This document shows positions 15,272 through 22,700 of a stretch of 37,503 nt of DNA, piece after piece. The notes below the pieces were generated by a model that was not told the DNA's origin, searched no databases, and was given only the letters and a program-made list of their open reading frames with translations. Position 1 is the first letter of the stretch. Every line of letters begins with the position of its first letter. Origin of the DNA: JADJWR01 sp964509545 (GTDB lineage: Bacteria; Pseudomonadota; Gammaproteobacteria; Burkholderiales; Burkholderiaceae_F); assembly GCA_964509545.1 (NCBI GenBank), contig CAZDXQ010000037.1:1-37503 (forward strand), read 5' to 3'. The position numbers and the translations under genes are program-made.

Positions 15272-16423
15272 ATGCGAGTAGTCCACTCCACCAACGTCTG
15301 GCTATCGCAGACGATGACCTGGTTGCACACGCAGGTCGGGAGTCTGCCGTCGCGGGTGGAAAGCTGGGTCGTTTGCGACAGGGTGCAGAACCTCGACCAG
15401 TTCCCGGTCGGAAATCTCGTTACTCTTGATCGGGACGGCTGGCTGTGGCGCGCGCTTGGATCGCGATCCTGGACCGTGGCGAAACTGCGCCACGACTATC
15501 TTCTCAAACAGACCCTCGGCTCGGATGGGCAGAGCCTGCTTCACTCGCATTTCGGCGATCGGGGGTGGAGCAACGTCGATCTGGCGCGACGCAGCCGCGT
15601 CCGTCACGTGGTCACCTTCTACGGATACGACGTCAGCCGGCTTCCGTACATCGATGTTCGATGGCGCGAAAGATACAGAAAGCTGTTCGACACAGCCGAT
15701 CTGTTCCTCTGCGAAGGACCTCATCTGGCGAAGTGTCTCGTCGACCTGGGTTGCCCTGGATCGAAGGTGAAGGTGCATCATCTGGGTGTGGATCTGGCTC
15801 GGGTCTGCTACAGGCCGCGAGTTTGGCGTTCGGGCGAGACGCTCAGAGTTCTGATCGCCGGGACGTTCGTAGAGAAAAAAGGAATTCCGGACGCTGTCAT
15901 GGCGCTCGGCCGCATGCGTCGGCGCACGCCGCTGCAGGTCGTGATCATCGGCGATAGTAACGGCCAGGAGCGGAGCCAGATCGAGAAGCGGCGCATCATG
16001 CAGGCCATCGCCGATGCCGGGCTTTCCAGCGTTACGCAGGTGCTTGGGTTCCAGCCCCACGAGGTCTTGCTGCGCATTGCTCACGAGTGCCACGTTTTCC
16101 TTTCGCCAAGCGTGACCGCGAGCGACGGCGATACCGAAGGCGGGGCTCCGGTGTCCGTCATCGAAATGGCAGCCACGGGAATGCCGGTGGTCAGCACCAC
16201 GCACTGCGACATCCCGGAAGTTCTCGAGGCTGGAGTCACCGGTTGGCTGGCGGCCGAGCACGACGTGGACGGTCTGGAGGAGCGCCTGTGCTGGTTGATC
16301 GACAATCCCGAGCGGTGGGGTGCGATGGTCGCGGCGGCGCGGCGGCACATCGAGGCCGAATTTGACGCAGTCGCGCAGGGCGCCCGTCTCGGCGGCATCT
16401 ACGAAAGCATAGGCGGCGGTTGA
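15272..16423 (+). CDS. Glycosyltransferase, WcaL/AmsK-like GT4
   Basis: A GT-B retaining glycosyltransferase of 383 aa resembling colanic acid/amylovoran enzymes. LLHSHFGDRGW (89-99) and VTFYGYDVSRLP (114-125) are subgroup signatures of the acceptor domain; AGTFVEKKGIPDAV starts the nucleotide domain; DTEGGAPVSVIEMAATGMPVV carries the paired acidic residues Glu 289 and Glu 298 that hold the sugar nucleotide. The exact donor is not predictable. The ATG at 15272 lies past an intergenic hairpin, so this gene may have its own promoter or be attenuated. An inner-membrane-associated role adding one sugar to a lipid-linked repeat unit is expected. Confidence 0.9.
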   Translation: MRVVHSTNVWLSQTMTWLHTQVGSLPSRVESWVVCDRVQNLDQFPVGNLVTLDRDGWLWRALGSRSWTVAKLRHDYLLKQTLGSDGQSLLHSHFGDRGWSNVDLARRSRVRHVVTFYGYDVSRLPYIDVRWRERYRKLFDTADLFLCEGPHLAKCLVDLGCPGSKVKVHHLGVDLARVCYRPRVWRSGETLRVLIAGTFVEKKGIPDAVMALGRMRRRTPLQVVIIGDSNGQERSQIEKRRIMQAIADAGLSSVTQVLGFQPHEVLLRIAHECHVFLSPSVTASDGDTEGGAPVSVIEMAATGMPVVSTTHCDIPEVLEAGVTGWLAAEHDVDGLEERLCWLIDNPERWGAMVAAARRHIEAEFDAVAQGARLGGIYESIGGG

Positions 16424-16513
16424 CTCGCCGATGTGGAGCGCCACCGCATCTGCGGATGAAGGTTGAGTGTGGCGCAGCGCGGTCTCGATGGGATGCGCGG
16501 AGGGGCGAAAGAA

Positions 16514-17416
16514 GTGAAGGACAGTCGAATTCCCCGGTTGAGCATCGGGCTGCCGGTCTACAACGGAGAGCGTTTTCTGGCCGGAACGATTGAGTCACTG
16601 CTCGGCCAGACATTCGGCGACTTCGAACTGATCATTGCCGACAACGCCTCCACTGACTCCACGCGGGCGATCTGTGAGCGGTACGCCGCGCAGGACATCC
16701 GTATCCGCTATGTGCGAAGCGATGTGAACGCGGGCGCGGCACGCAACTTCAACCGGACCGTGGAACTTGCCCGCGGGCAATATTTCAAGTGGGCAGCTCA
16801 TGATGATCTGCACGCTCCACTGTTCCTTGCGCGTTGCATCGAAATACTGGACAGGCGCCCCGAGGTCGTTCTGTGTTTCTCCAGAACTGAATTCATCGAT
16901 GACGATGGCAATACGCTGCGTGAATACCCGTTCCCGGTCAATCTGGACAGATACGCGCGGAAGGAACTGTTCCTGCTCTACGCGATTGGCGGGCACATCG
17001 TCCACGAGATCTTCGGCGTGATTCGCCTCGATGAGCTGAGACGTACGCCGCTGATCGGGGGATATGTGGGGTCGGATCACGTCCTGCTGGGCGTGCTTTC
17101 TTTGCGTGGACACTTCTATCAGATCCCCGAAGTGCTTTTCTATCATCGCGAGCATGCCGGGCGATCAACGCTGGCGACGGGTGGGACGCAGGGGTACACG
17201 CGCTGGTTCGATCCGTCCCGGTCTGGGCGGTTTGTCCTCCCCTATTGGCGGCGCATTTTCGAGAACTCGAAATCAGTGATCCGAGCGGACATCGGATGGC
17301 GCGAGAAACAGGGGTGCCTCTGGCAGATCTGCCGAGCGGCCAACTGGAATCGAACTGCCCTTAAGAACGACCTGCGCCAGCTACTGCTCCGGAACCTTAG
17401 GGCCGAGAGGGTCTGA
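16514..17416 (+). CDS. Glycosyltransferase family 2
   Basis: A GT-A fold transferase of 300 aa from the GTG at 16514. PRLSIGLPVYNGERFL is the classic N-terminal strand; DFELIIADNASTDST holds the nucleotide-binding Asp; YFKWAAHDDLHAPLF contains the HDD metal-binding motif; GSDHVLLGVLSLRG lies in the acceptor region. The frame is open back to TTG at 16463 and has an ATG at 16493, but GGAGG ten bases before the GTG and the position of the first core strand favour 16514. It is the last gene of the plus-strand block and converges on the flippase. No membrane segments are seen. It probably adds an internal sugar to the repeat unit. Confidence 0.88.
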   Translation: MKDSRIPRLSIGLPVYNGERFLAGTIESLLGQTFGDFELIIADNASTDSTRAICERYAAQDIRIRYVRSDVNAGAARNFNRTVELARGQYFKWAAHDDLHAPLFLARCIEILDRRPEVVLCFSRTEFIDDDGNTLREYPFPVNLDRYARKELFLLYAIGGHIVHEIFGVIRLDELRRTPLIGGYVGSDHVLLGVLSLRGHFYQIPEVLFYHREHAGRSTLATGGTQGYTRWFDPSRSGRFVLPYWRRIFENSKSVIRADIGWREKQGCLWQICRAANWNRTALKNDLRQLLLRNLRAERV

Positions 17417-17422
17417 CGCGAG

Positions 17423-17459
17423 GACCGCTGCCCCTGCTCAAGCGGGTCGGTTCTTCTTC
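17423..17459 (+). terminator. Possible convergent-gene terminator
   Basis: GACCGCT (17423-17429) pairs with AGCGGGTC (17441-17448) with one bulged base, followed by TTCTTCTTC. It sits in the 21-base gap between two converging genes and overlaps the flippase 3' end. Confidence 0.35.
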
Positions 17460-18922
17460 AGCTTAGCGAGAAAGGCGTCAATGACTGTCCGCTCGGCCCC
17501 GGCTGGTCGTCCAGTTGCGGACCACAAACCATAGAGCACGATCGCGTAAGTTGTCGCGCCCAGGGCCACAGCAGAGACCAGCCGAAGCAACAGCGCCGAA
17601 AAGGGCCCTTGGAGGCCGACCAGACTGATGAGCCCTTCGACAACGAAATACATGATCGCCGCCGCAGTCAGGGGGCGCCACAACCTGCCGAAGATTTCCT
17701 TTCCGGAGATACGGAGCGCACGGGCTGCCATCCAGTGGCTAGCAGGCATCATCAGGCAAACGACGGCGAGACAGCCCCAGGCCGCACCGACAATCCCGGC
17801 GACGTGTGTCCCGTAAAGGATGGCCGGAACCGTAAGGGCCACATTCGCGGCGGTGAATGCGGACAGCATCTTCGGACGGCCCAGCGCCATGAAGGTCGGG
17901 CCGAACACGGAGCCCATCGCGGCGAGCGATCCGAACACTGCGAGCACCTCGATTAGTCCGATCGCATCGACCCACTTCCCGCCTAAGACGACCGGAACCA
18001 GCAGTTCCGCGGTTGCGGCGATGCCGAAGCCCGCGGGCAGGGTGAGCAGCGCGGTAATACCCATGACGTTCAGGTAGCCGGCGACGAGCGCACCGGGCTG
18101 TTCGGCCAGCTTGGCAAAGCCGGGGAATACAGCGCGATTGATCGGAAAGACGACGGCGGTTGTCGGAAGCGTGGAGATGTCGTAAGCGACGTTGAACAGG
18201 CCCAGCCCATTGGGGCCGGCCAGTTTGCCAACGACGAAGTCCTGCGCGCGCGTCTGAATCGAAAACAGCACGTTGTTGAAGAAAAGCCATTTCGAGAACC
18301 CCACCAACGAACCTCGCGCAGCAAGAGAGAATCGGGGGCGGTAGGGGTGGGCGATGTAACTCAGGACGAGCGATGCAAGCCGGATCGAAACCATGCCCGC
18401 CGCGAGCGCCCAGTAGTTGCGCAGCATGAAGGCGAGGGGAACGGTCACGATGAATCCCGAGAGTTTCCGCGCAAGCTGATAGATGAACTCTGTCCCGAAG
18501 CGCAATTCCTTGCGGAAGGCAACGACCCCGACGTTCTCGAAACCCTGCAGGAACGAGCCGAGCGCCAGGCAACTGATCAGCGCCACCAGCCTGTCGTCCC
18601 CATAAAAGGATGCGGCGGGCTGCGCAATCGCGAGCAGGCCGGCGGCGATGGCCAATCCCAGGCCGATATTGAGGGTCCAGGCCGTGTCGTAGTGCCTGCG
18701 ATCGGCGTTCTGATGCTGTATGAGGGCCGAGTCGAAACTGAACGTCCAGAGCAGTTCGAGGATGGCGACAAACGACATCGCCATCGCGATGACGCCAAAG
18801 TCGGCGGGCACGAGAAGCCTGGCCAGAATCAGCGTGCTGATGAGGCCGATGGCGCGCTCGAGCACCCGGAACAGCACCATCCAAGCGGCACCGCTAGCGA
18901 TCTTCTGGCCAACACTGGTCAT
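17438..18922 (-). CDS. Polysaccharide flippase (MOP superfamily, Wzx/WzxC-type)
   Basis: An inner-membrane lipid-linked oligosaccharide transporter of 494 aa with many hydrophobic segments, about 12-14 by eye. The N-terminus KIASGAAWMVLFRVLERAIG followed by ARLLVPADFGVIAMA is diagnostic of the PST/WzxC branch. QTRAQDFVVGKLAGP and LGLFNVAYDISTLPTTAV mark the middle of the family. It would flip the repeat unit made by the four glycosyltransferases to the periplasmic face. It is the last gene of the minus-strand unit and sits 124 bases after the methyltransferase, across a long dyad. WzxC-type flippases usually accompany colanic-acid-like polymers; no Wzy polymerase is in the window. Confidence 0.92.
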   Translation of the reverse strand: MTSVGQKIASGAAWMVLFRVLERAIGLISTLILARLLVPADFGVIAMAMSFVAILELLWTFSFDSALIQHQNADRRHYDTAWTLNIGLGLAIAAGLLAIAQPAASFYGDDRLVALISCLALGSFLQGFENVGVVAFRKELRFGTEFIYQLARKLSGFIVTVPLAFMLRNYWALAAGMVSIRLASLVLSYIAHPYRPRFSLAARGSLVGFSKWLFFNNVLFSIQTRAQDFVVGKLAGPNGLGLFNVAYDISTLPTTAVVFPINRAVFPGFAKLAEQPGALVAGYLNVMGITALLTLPAGFGIAATAELLVPVVLGGKWVDAIGLIEVLAVFGSLAAMGSVFGPTFMALGRPKMLSAFTAANVALTVPAILYGTHVAGIVGAAWGCLAVVCLMMPASHWMAARALRISGKEIFGRLWRPLTAAAIMYFVVEGLISLVGLQGPFSALLLRLVSAVALGATTYAIVLYGLWSATGRPAGAERTVIDAFLAKLKKNRPA

Positions 18923-18975
18923 CGCATTTCGATCTCAACTGGACGGGTGAGCTGAACCCTGACGCGCGCAGCCGT

Positions 18976-19030
18976 GCCTGCCGGCTCATGGGGGCGGATC
19001 CCGTGTTCCTAGCCGACGCGGGCGGCAGGC
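18976..19030 (-). other. Long intergenic dyad between methyltransferase and flippase
   Basis: GCCTGCCG (18976-18983) and CGGCAGGC (19023-19030) are exact inverted copies around about 39 bases that themselves include a CGGCT...AGCCG pair. It may form an intercistronic stem that tunes flippase expression, or act as a partial terminator. Confidence 0.35.
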
Positions 19031-19046
19031 CAACAGGCGCCGCTTC

Positions 19047-20453
19047 TCAGGGACTTGGAACACTCGGCGGAGGCTCGCGATAGGCAGGCGGCAATCCGAC
19101 AAGCATGAATCGCTGCGCCAATTCTCGCTGCTTTTGGGTCAGGTCTGGCATTGCCGGCCCCTGCCGGGAAGCGATTTTGAAGTCGGGGCAATCGAAACTC
19201 TCAGGCAGGATCTTTGCTGCAGCCTGGCACTCCTGGCGCATGGCGTCAGACGGCCAGCGCGATGTCAGGTGGACGTTCGCGCCATCGGTGGTGACCGCGT
19301 AGATCGGGTTCCACATCAGGTCTCCGCCAGAGGACGACAATATCGACGACAAACCTTCGTGCAATCTCCAGAAACCGTCTTGTCGGGTGGCTACCGCCGC
19401 CAGCGCGGCTGCACTGCTTAACTCAGAGAGCGGACGTTGATCCCGCAGGTCAACTGCGTCGCGCCGGACGAACGACTCGAGAACCTCGCCCTCCGACAGA
19501 ATGCGATGCGGGATAAAGGCGAGCAGCCGCTCCCATTCGTCCGGAGCAACAGGAACGCCCGGGGCAGGGTTCGGCTGCAGGGCATTATGCAGGTGCGGAA
19601 AGAGCCACAGCGCCTGCGGAAGAAGGACGCGGTCGAGTTCGCGCAGCAGCGCGACCTTCGAGCGGATGTAATGCAAACCGTCGAGTCCAAGACATGCGGC
19701 GAAAGACTGGTCCGGAAACGGCAACGGCAATTCCGCATCGAGACAGACAAACGTTCCCGTTTTGCAGAGGTAGCGCTTGGCCAACCGCAAGTTCGAGAAA
19801 TCCCAATCGACGCCGACAACCTGCATCGAGGGAAAAAGCGTCGAAATCAGGTACGAGGTGTGCCCGATCCCGCACGAAAGGTCGAGCACCCTATGCCGAG
19901 CGCCTGCTTCTCCGTCCGACGTCGGTATTAATGATTGAAGCGACGTCCGCAGAAGGCAAACGAGAGTTGCCGCTGCCATGAAGCTGTTGTTGGCGTGGCG
20001 ATAGTAGAGGTAGTCCGCGTACATCCGGGGCTTCAGTGCGTACAGCGTTTCTCGAAATGCGCCTTCCGACCAGGGCTGCTTGTCCGGCTGCCGCCCGCCC
20101 ATCGCTGAATTCGCGAGCGAGAAGAGTTTGCGGATGGATGTTGCTGCGTGTGAGAGGATCCTCGCGGGCGGGCGTTGCGCGGGGGCGAACTCGCCGGTCG
20201 CGGTCGCAAGGGCAGCCGCGATGCCATCGCGGAGCAGGCGATCAACGATGGGATCGACGTTCGAGCCCATGGGACTCTGCTGGCGCAGGATAGGAATCCC
20301 GTCGAGAACTGCGTATCGATAGCAGGCGCAGCGAAGTACCCCAAAGTCTCCTTCGGCAGGTAACGTGCGCAATCTCTGCTCGATCTCGAGCTGGTGACCG
20401 CAGTAGGGACAGATGAGCGTAAGGGCGTCCGCGCCGCTCGCCTCGAGGTTCAT
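19047..20453 (-). CDS. SAM-dependent methyltransferase with N-terminal zinc ribbon
   Basis: A class I methyltransferase of 468 aa. Residues 15-58 form a Trm112-like zinc-binding module with CPYCG (Cys 15, 18), CAC (Cys 42, 44) and AVLDGIPIL; about 120 residues of linker follow; then VLDLSCGIGHTS (189-200) is SAM motif I, VVGVDWDFSNLRLAKRY the acidic loop and FPDQSFAACLGLDGLHYI motif IV. The start is the ATG at 20453, which overlaps the FkbM gene stop (ATGA); the frame open to 20573 lies wholly inside that gene and is rejected. Presumably it modifies a sugar or lipid-linked intermediate, since it is in a glycan operon, but the acceptor is unknown. The C-terminal 150 residues match no domain I recognise. 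Confidence 0.8.
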   Translation of the reverse strand: MNLEASGADALTLICPYCGHQLEIEQRLRTLPAEGDFGVLRCACYRYAVLDGIPILRQQSPMGSNVDPIVDRLLRDGIAAALATATGEFAPAQRPPARILSHAATSIRKLFSLANSAMGGRQPDKQPWSEGAFRETLYALKPRMYADYLYYRHANNSFMAAATLVCLLRTSLQSLIPTSDGEAGARHRVLDLSCGIGHTSYLISTLFPSMQVVGVDWDFSNLRLAKRYLCKTGTFVCLDAELPLPFPDQSFAACLGLDGLHYIRSKVALLRELDRVLLPQALWLFPHLHNALQPNPAPGVPVAPDEWERLLAFIPHRILSEGEVLESFVRRDAVDLRDQRPLSELSSAAALAAVATRQDGFWRLHEGLSSILSSSGGDLMWNPIYAVTTDGANVHLTSRWPSDAMRQECQAAAKILPESFDCPDFKIASRQGPAMPDLTQKQRELAQRFMLVGLPPAYREPPPSVPSP

Positions 20454-21253
20454 GCTGCTGCCGCGAGTTTGGGGCGTTGCGCGACGTAGTGCGAAACCAG
20501 CCACCGAGCCGTCGGATAAGAGTCCGCAAGCCGGGACACTCGGTAGCCTTTCGACGCTAGGAAGTCGCGGCAACCAGAAGTTCTGCGCGAGAGCGTCTGT
20601 TCGTCCGGACCGTCGACCTCGAAAAGCACGGTCGGACTGTGTTGCTGGAGCGTGATCTCCATCCCCCGCAGGACCTGAATTTCGGCCCCTTCGACATCGA
20701 TCTTGACGACATGGGGCGCAGGCGCACCGCTGGCAACGAAGTCGTCTATAGACGTCACCTCGACATCGATCGATCCCGTCGCGTCAGGCGGGGAATCCGC
20801 GACGGCCAGGGCGGCACCTCCTGAATAACGAGCAAGCACCAGTCGTTCATGGCCGGAGCGTTCGGACACGGCCTTGGCGATGACTTTAACCTGGTTGAGG
20901 CGATTGAGCCTGACGTTCCGCCGGATCACGGCAACGTTGAGGGGCACAGGCTCGAACGCGAAGACGTGCCCGCTCTCGCCGACCAAGGATGCACCGACCA
21001 CGGTCATGAAACCGACATTGGCGCCGATGTCGAAAAACACGTCGCCTTCACGCAGCAAGGTCGACAATGCCTCTTGAACGGGCAACTCGTTCTCTCCGGT
21101 GGCGTAGCCGGCTTCGGCCGCCGCCGGGCAGAACAGACGGCCAGCCGCGGGCCCGTGCGTCAGCGTGTAGACGCGCCGTTCATGCAGCCATCTCCGCAGG
21201 GACGCCGGGATATCGAGCAGTCTGCGGGCAAGGCGACGGAGTCGTTTAGTCAT
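20450..21253 (-). CDS. FkbM-family methyltransferase
   Basis: A SAM-dependent O-methyltransferase of 267 aa from the ATG at 21253. VFFDIGANVGFMTVVGA (SAM motif I from residue 72), GHVFAFEPVPLNVAVIRRNV, VTSIDDFV and VVKIDVEGAEIQVLRGM are the four FkbM signatures in the right order. Family members often O-methylate sugars in surface glycans. The open frame continues to 21490 but those codons lie within the neighbouring glycosyltransferase, so the shorter start is chosen although its ribosome site is weak. It overlaps the next methyltransferase by four bases. Confidence 0.9.
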   Translation of the reverse strand: MTKRLRRLARRLLDIPASLRRWLHERRVYTLTHGPAAGRLFCPAAAEAGYATGENELPVQEALSTLLREGDVFFDIGANVGFMTVVGASLVGESGHVFAFEPVPLNVAVIRRNVRLNRLNQVKVIAKAVSERSGHERLVLARYSGGAALAVADSPPDATGSIDVEVTSIDDFVASGAPAPHVVKIDVEGAEIQVLRGMEITLQQHSPTVLFEVDGPDEQTLSRRTSGCRDFLASKGYRVSRLADSYPTARWLVSHYVAQRPKLAAAA

Positions 21254-21332
21254 AGAGATGCGATTCGCCCGAAAATCCCGCGCGCCGGGATTGATCACGC
21301 TTTGGCGGTTGCGGAAGACAATGGGGCCGCAC

Positions 21333-22586
21333 TCAACTGGGCCGCGATGCTGCGACTTGCGTGTAGACCTCGGCGAGGCGGGCAGCGCGCGCCCGCCACG
21401 AAAAGCGCTCCACGGCGCGTTCGCGCCCCTTTTGCCCCATTTGAGCCGCCAGCGACCGATTGTCGAGTATCTGCACAACAGCGTCGCCAAGTGGTTCGGG
21501 CTGATCGACCTCGACGAGGTAGCCTGTCTCTCCGTTCACGACTGTCTCGAGCATTCCGCCGACACTCGTCGCAACGACTGGTACCGCTGTCGCCATTGCC
21601 TCGACGACAGATATGCCAAAGCTTTCGCTAAACGACGGGTTGACCACTACCGCCGCCGATTGGTACTTCGCAATCAATTCCTTGTGCGGAAGATTGCCGA
21701 CGAACTTCACGTGCCCCTGCAGGCCAAGATCAGCGACGAGTTCGTCGAGATGGCGCTGATACCTGCTCGACTCACCCTCATAGAAGCGACCAAGTCCGCG
21801 TACATGGGGATCATCGGAAAGGCCGGCGAGAAACCGGAACGGAAGTTCGGTCCTCGGCCCAACCAGTTCAAGAACTGCATCCGAATTACGCTTCACTACG
21901 CGCGCGAAGGCTTGGAGCAGCACGTGCACTCCCTTTTCCGGGGACATGCGCCCGACGAACAGCACGAGAGGCCGGCGCCCGCTGGTGGCGGTCTCCCCAG
22001 CAGCCACCGGGATGAACGTATCGGTGTCGACGCCGTTGTAGACGGTTGCTGTCCGGCCCCGATATTCAGGATGGGCACGCCGGAAAAGTCGCGTGATATG
22101 GTCGCTGACCCCGACAACGCCGTCCGTTGCCTCGAGTTGCCGTCGCACCTGCTTTGGGTTCATCTGCGACAACCACTCGCTTTGCATCTCCAGCACGACC
22201 GCGCGGTCGTGGGAACGCAGCGAGCGACACCACTGCCAGTAGTTCATGACGTGGGCGACGCTGCAGCCGTGCTTATCCAGGGCTTGAGCGACCGCACGAG
22301 CGTAGAAGGGGTGATCGTCGGCTAGGTGCCTGATTCGCAGTCGGTCCGCCCATCGGGGGTAGCGTGAGATGAAGCCGGCGACCCGATCGTCCAGCGGAGC
22401 AGATATCGGCACGCACCGAAAGTTCAGATTGTCCGGCTCGACTGTGTCTGGACGTCTCCTGAAAAGCAGGCAGACGTCGAGATGCCGGCCAAGTTCGACG
22501 GCCGTGTTGTACAGGATCAGGCCGATCGAGTTGTGCCGGGGAGGAAGTACTCCATCCAGCGGCTGCGCAATCAGGCCAACTCTCAT
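21333..22586 (-). CDS. Glycosyltransferase family 4
   Basis: A GT-B enzyme of 417 aa. The acceptor domain starts MRVGLIAQPLDGVLPPRHNSIG, seen here as the GVLPPRHNSIG loop at 12-22. TVYNGVDTDTFIP joins the two halves; FVGRMSPEKGVHVLLQAF (from 210) is the donor phosphate region; PSFSESFGISVVEAMA contains the ExxxxxxxE pair Glu 321 and Glu 329. GGAAAAG precedes the ATG. Located between the 707-residue protein and the FkbM gene, same strand. Donor and linkage unknown; the combination with FkbM suggests the sugar it adds could be methylated. Confidence 0.92.
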   Translation of the reverse strand: MRVGLIAQPLDGVLPPRHNSIGLILYNTAVELGRHLDVCLLFRRRPDTVEPDNLNFRCVPISAPLDDRVAGFISRYPRWADRLRIRHLADDHPFYARAVAQALDKHGCSVAHVMNYWQWCRSLRSHDRAVVLEMQSEWLSQMNPKQVRRQLEATDGVVGVSDHITRLFRRAHPEYRGRTATVYNGVDTDTFIPVAAGETATSGRRPLVLFVGRMSPEKGVHVLLQAFARVVKRNSDAVLELVGPRTELPFRFLAGLSDDPHVRGLGRFYEGESSRYQRHLDELVADLGLQGHVKFVGNLPHKELIAKYQSAAVVVNPSFSESFGISVVEAMATAVPVVATSVGGMLETVVNGETGYLVEVDQPEPLGDAVVQILDNRSLAAQMGQKGRERAVERFSWRARAARLAEVYTQVAASRPS

Positions 22587-22700
22587 CTTTTCCGCACGAA
22601 GGAAGGCGCGATGATCATTCGCTGCGCACCGTAGCGCGGAGAGTCATCGAAGGCCACGAAACGGTCCACAAGATGACCTGCGGCTTTTCGGATCATGGTG

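Noticed and set aside
21254..21490. N-terminal extension of the FkbM protein
   Set aside because: These codons overlap the end of the GT4 gene on the same strand and give Arg-rich sequence unlike the family.
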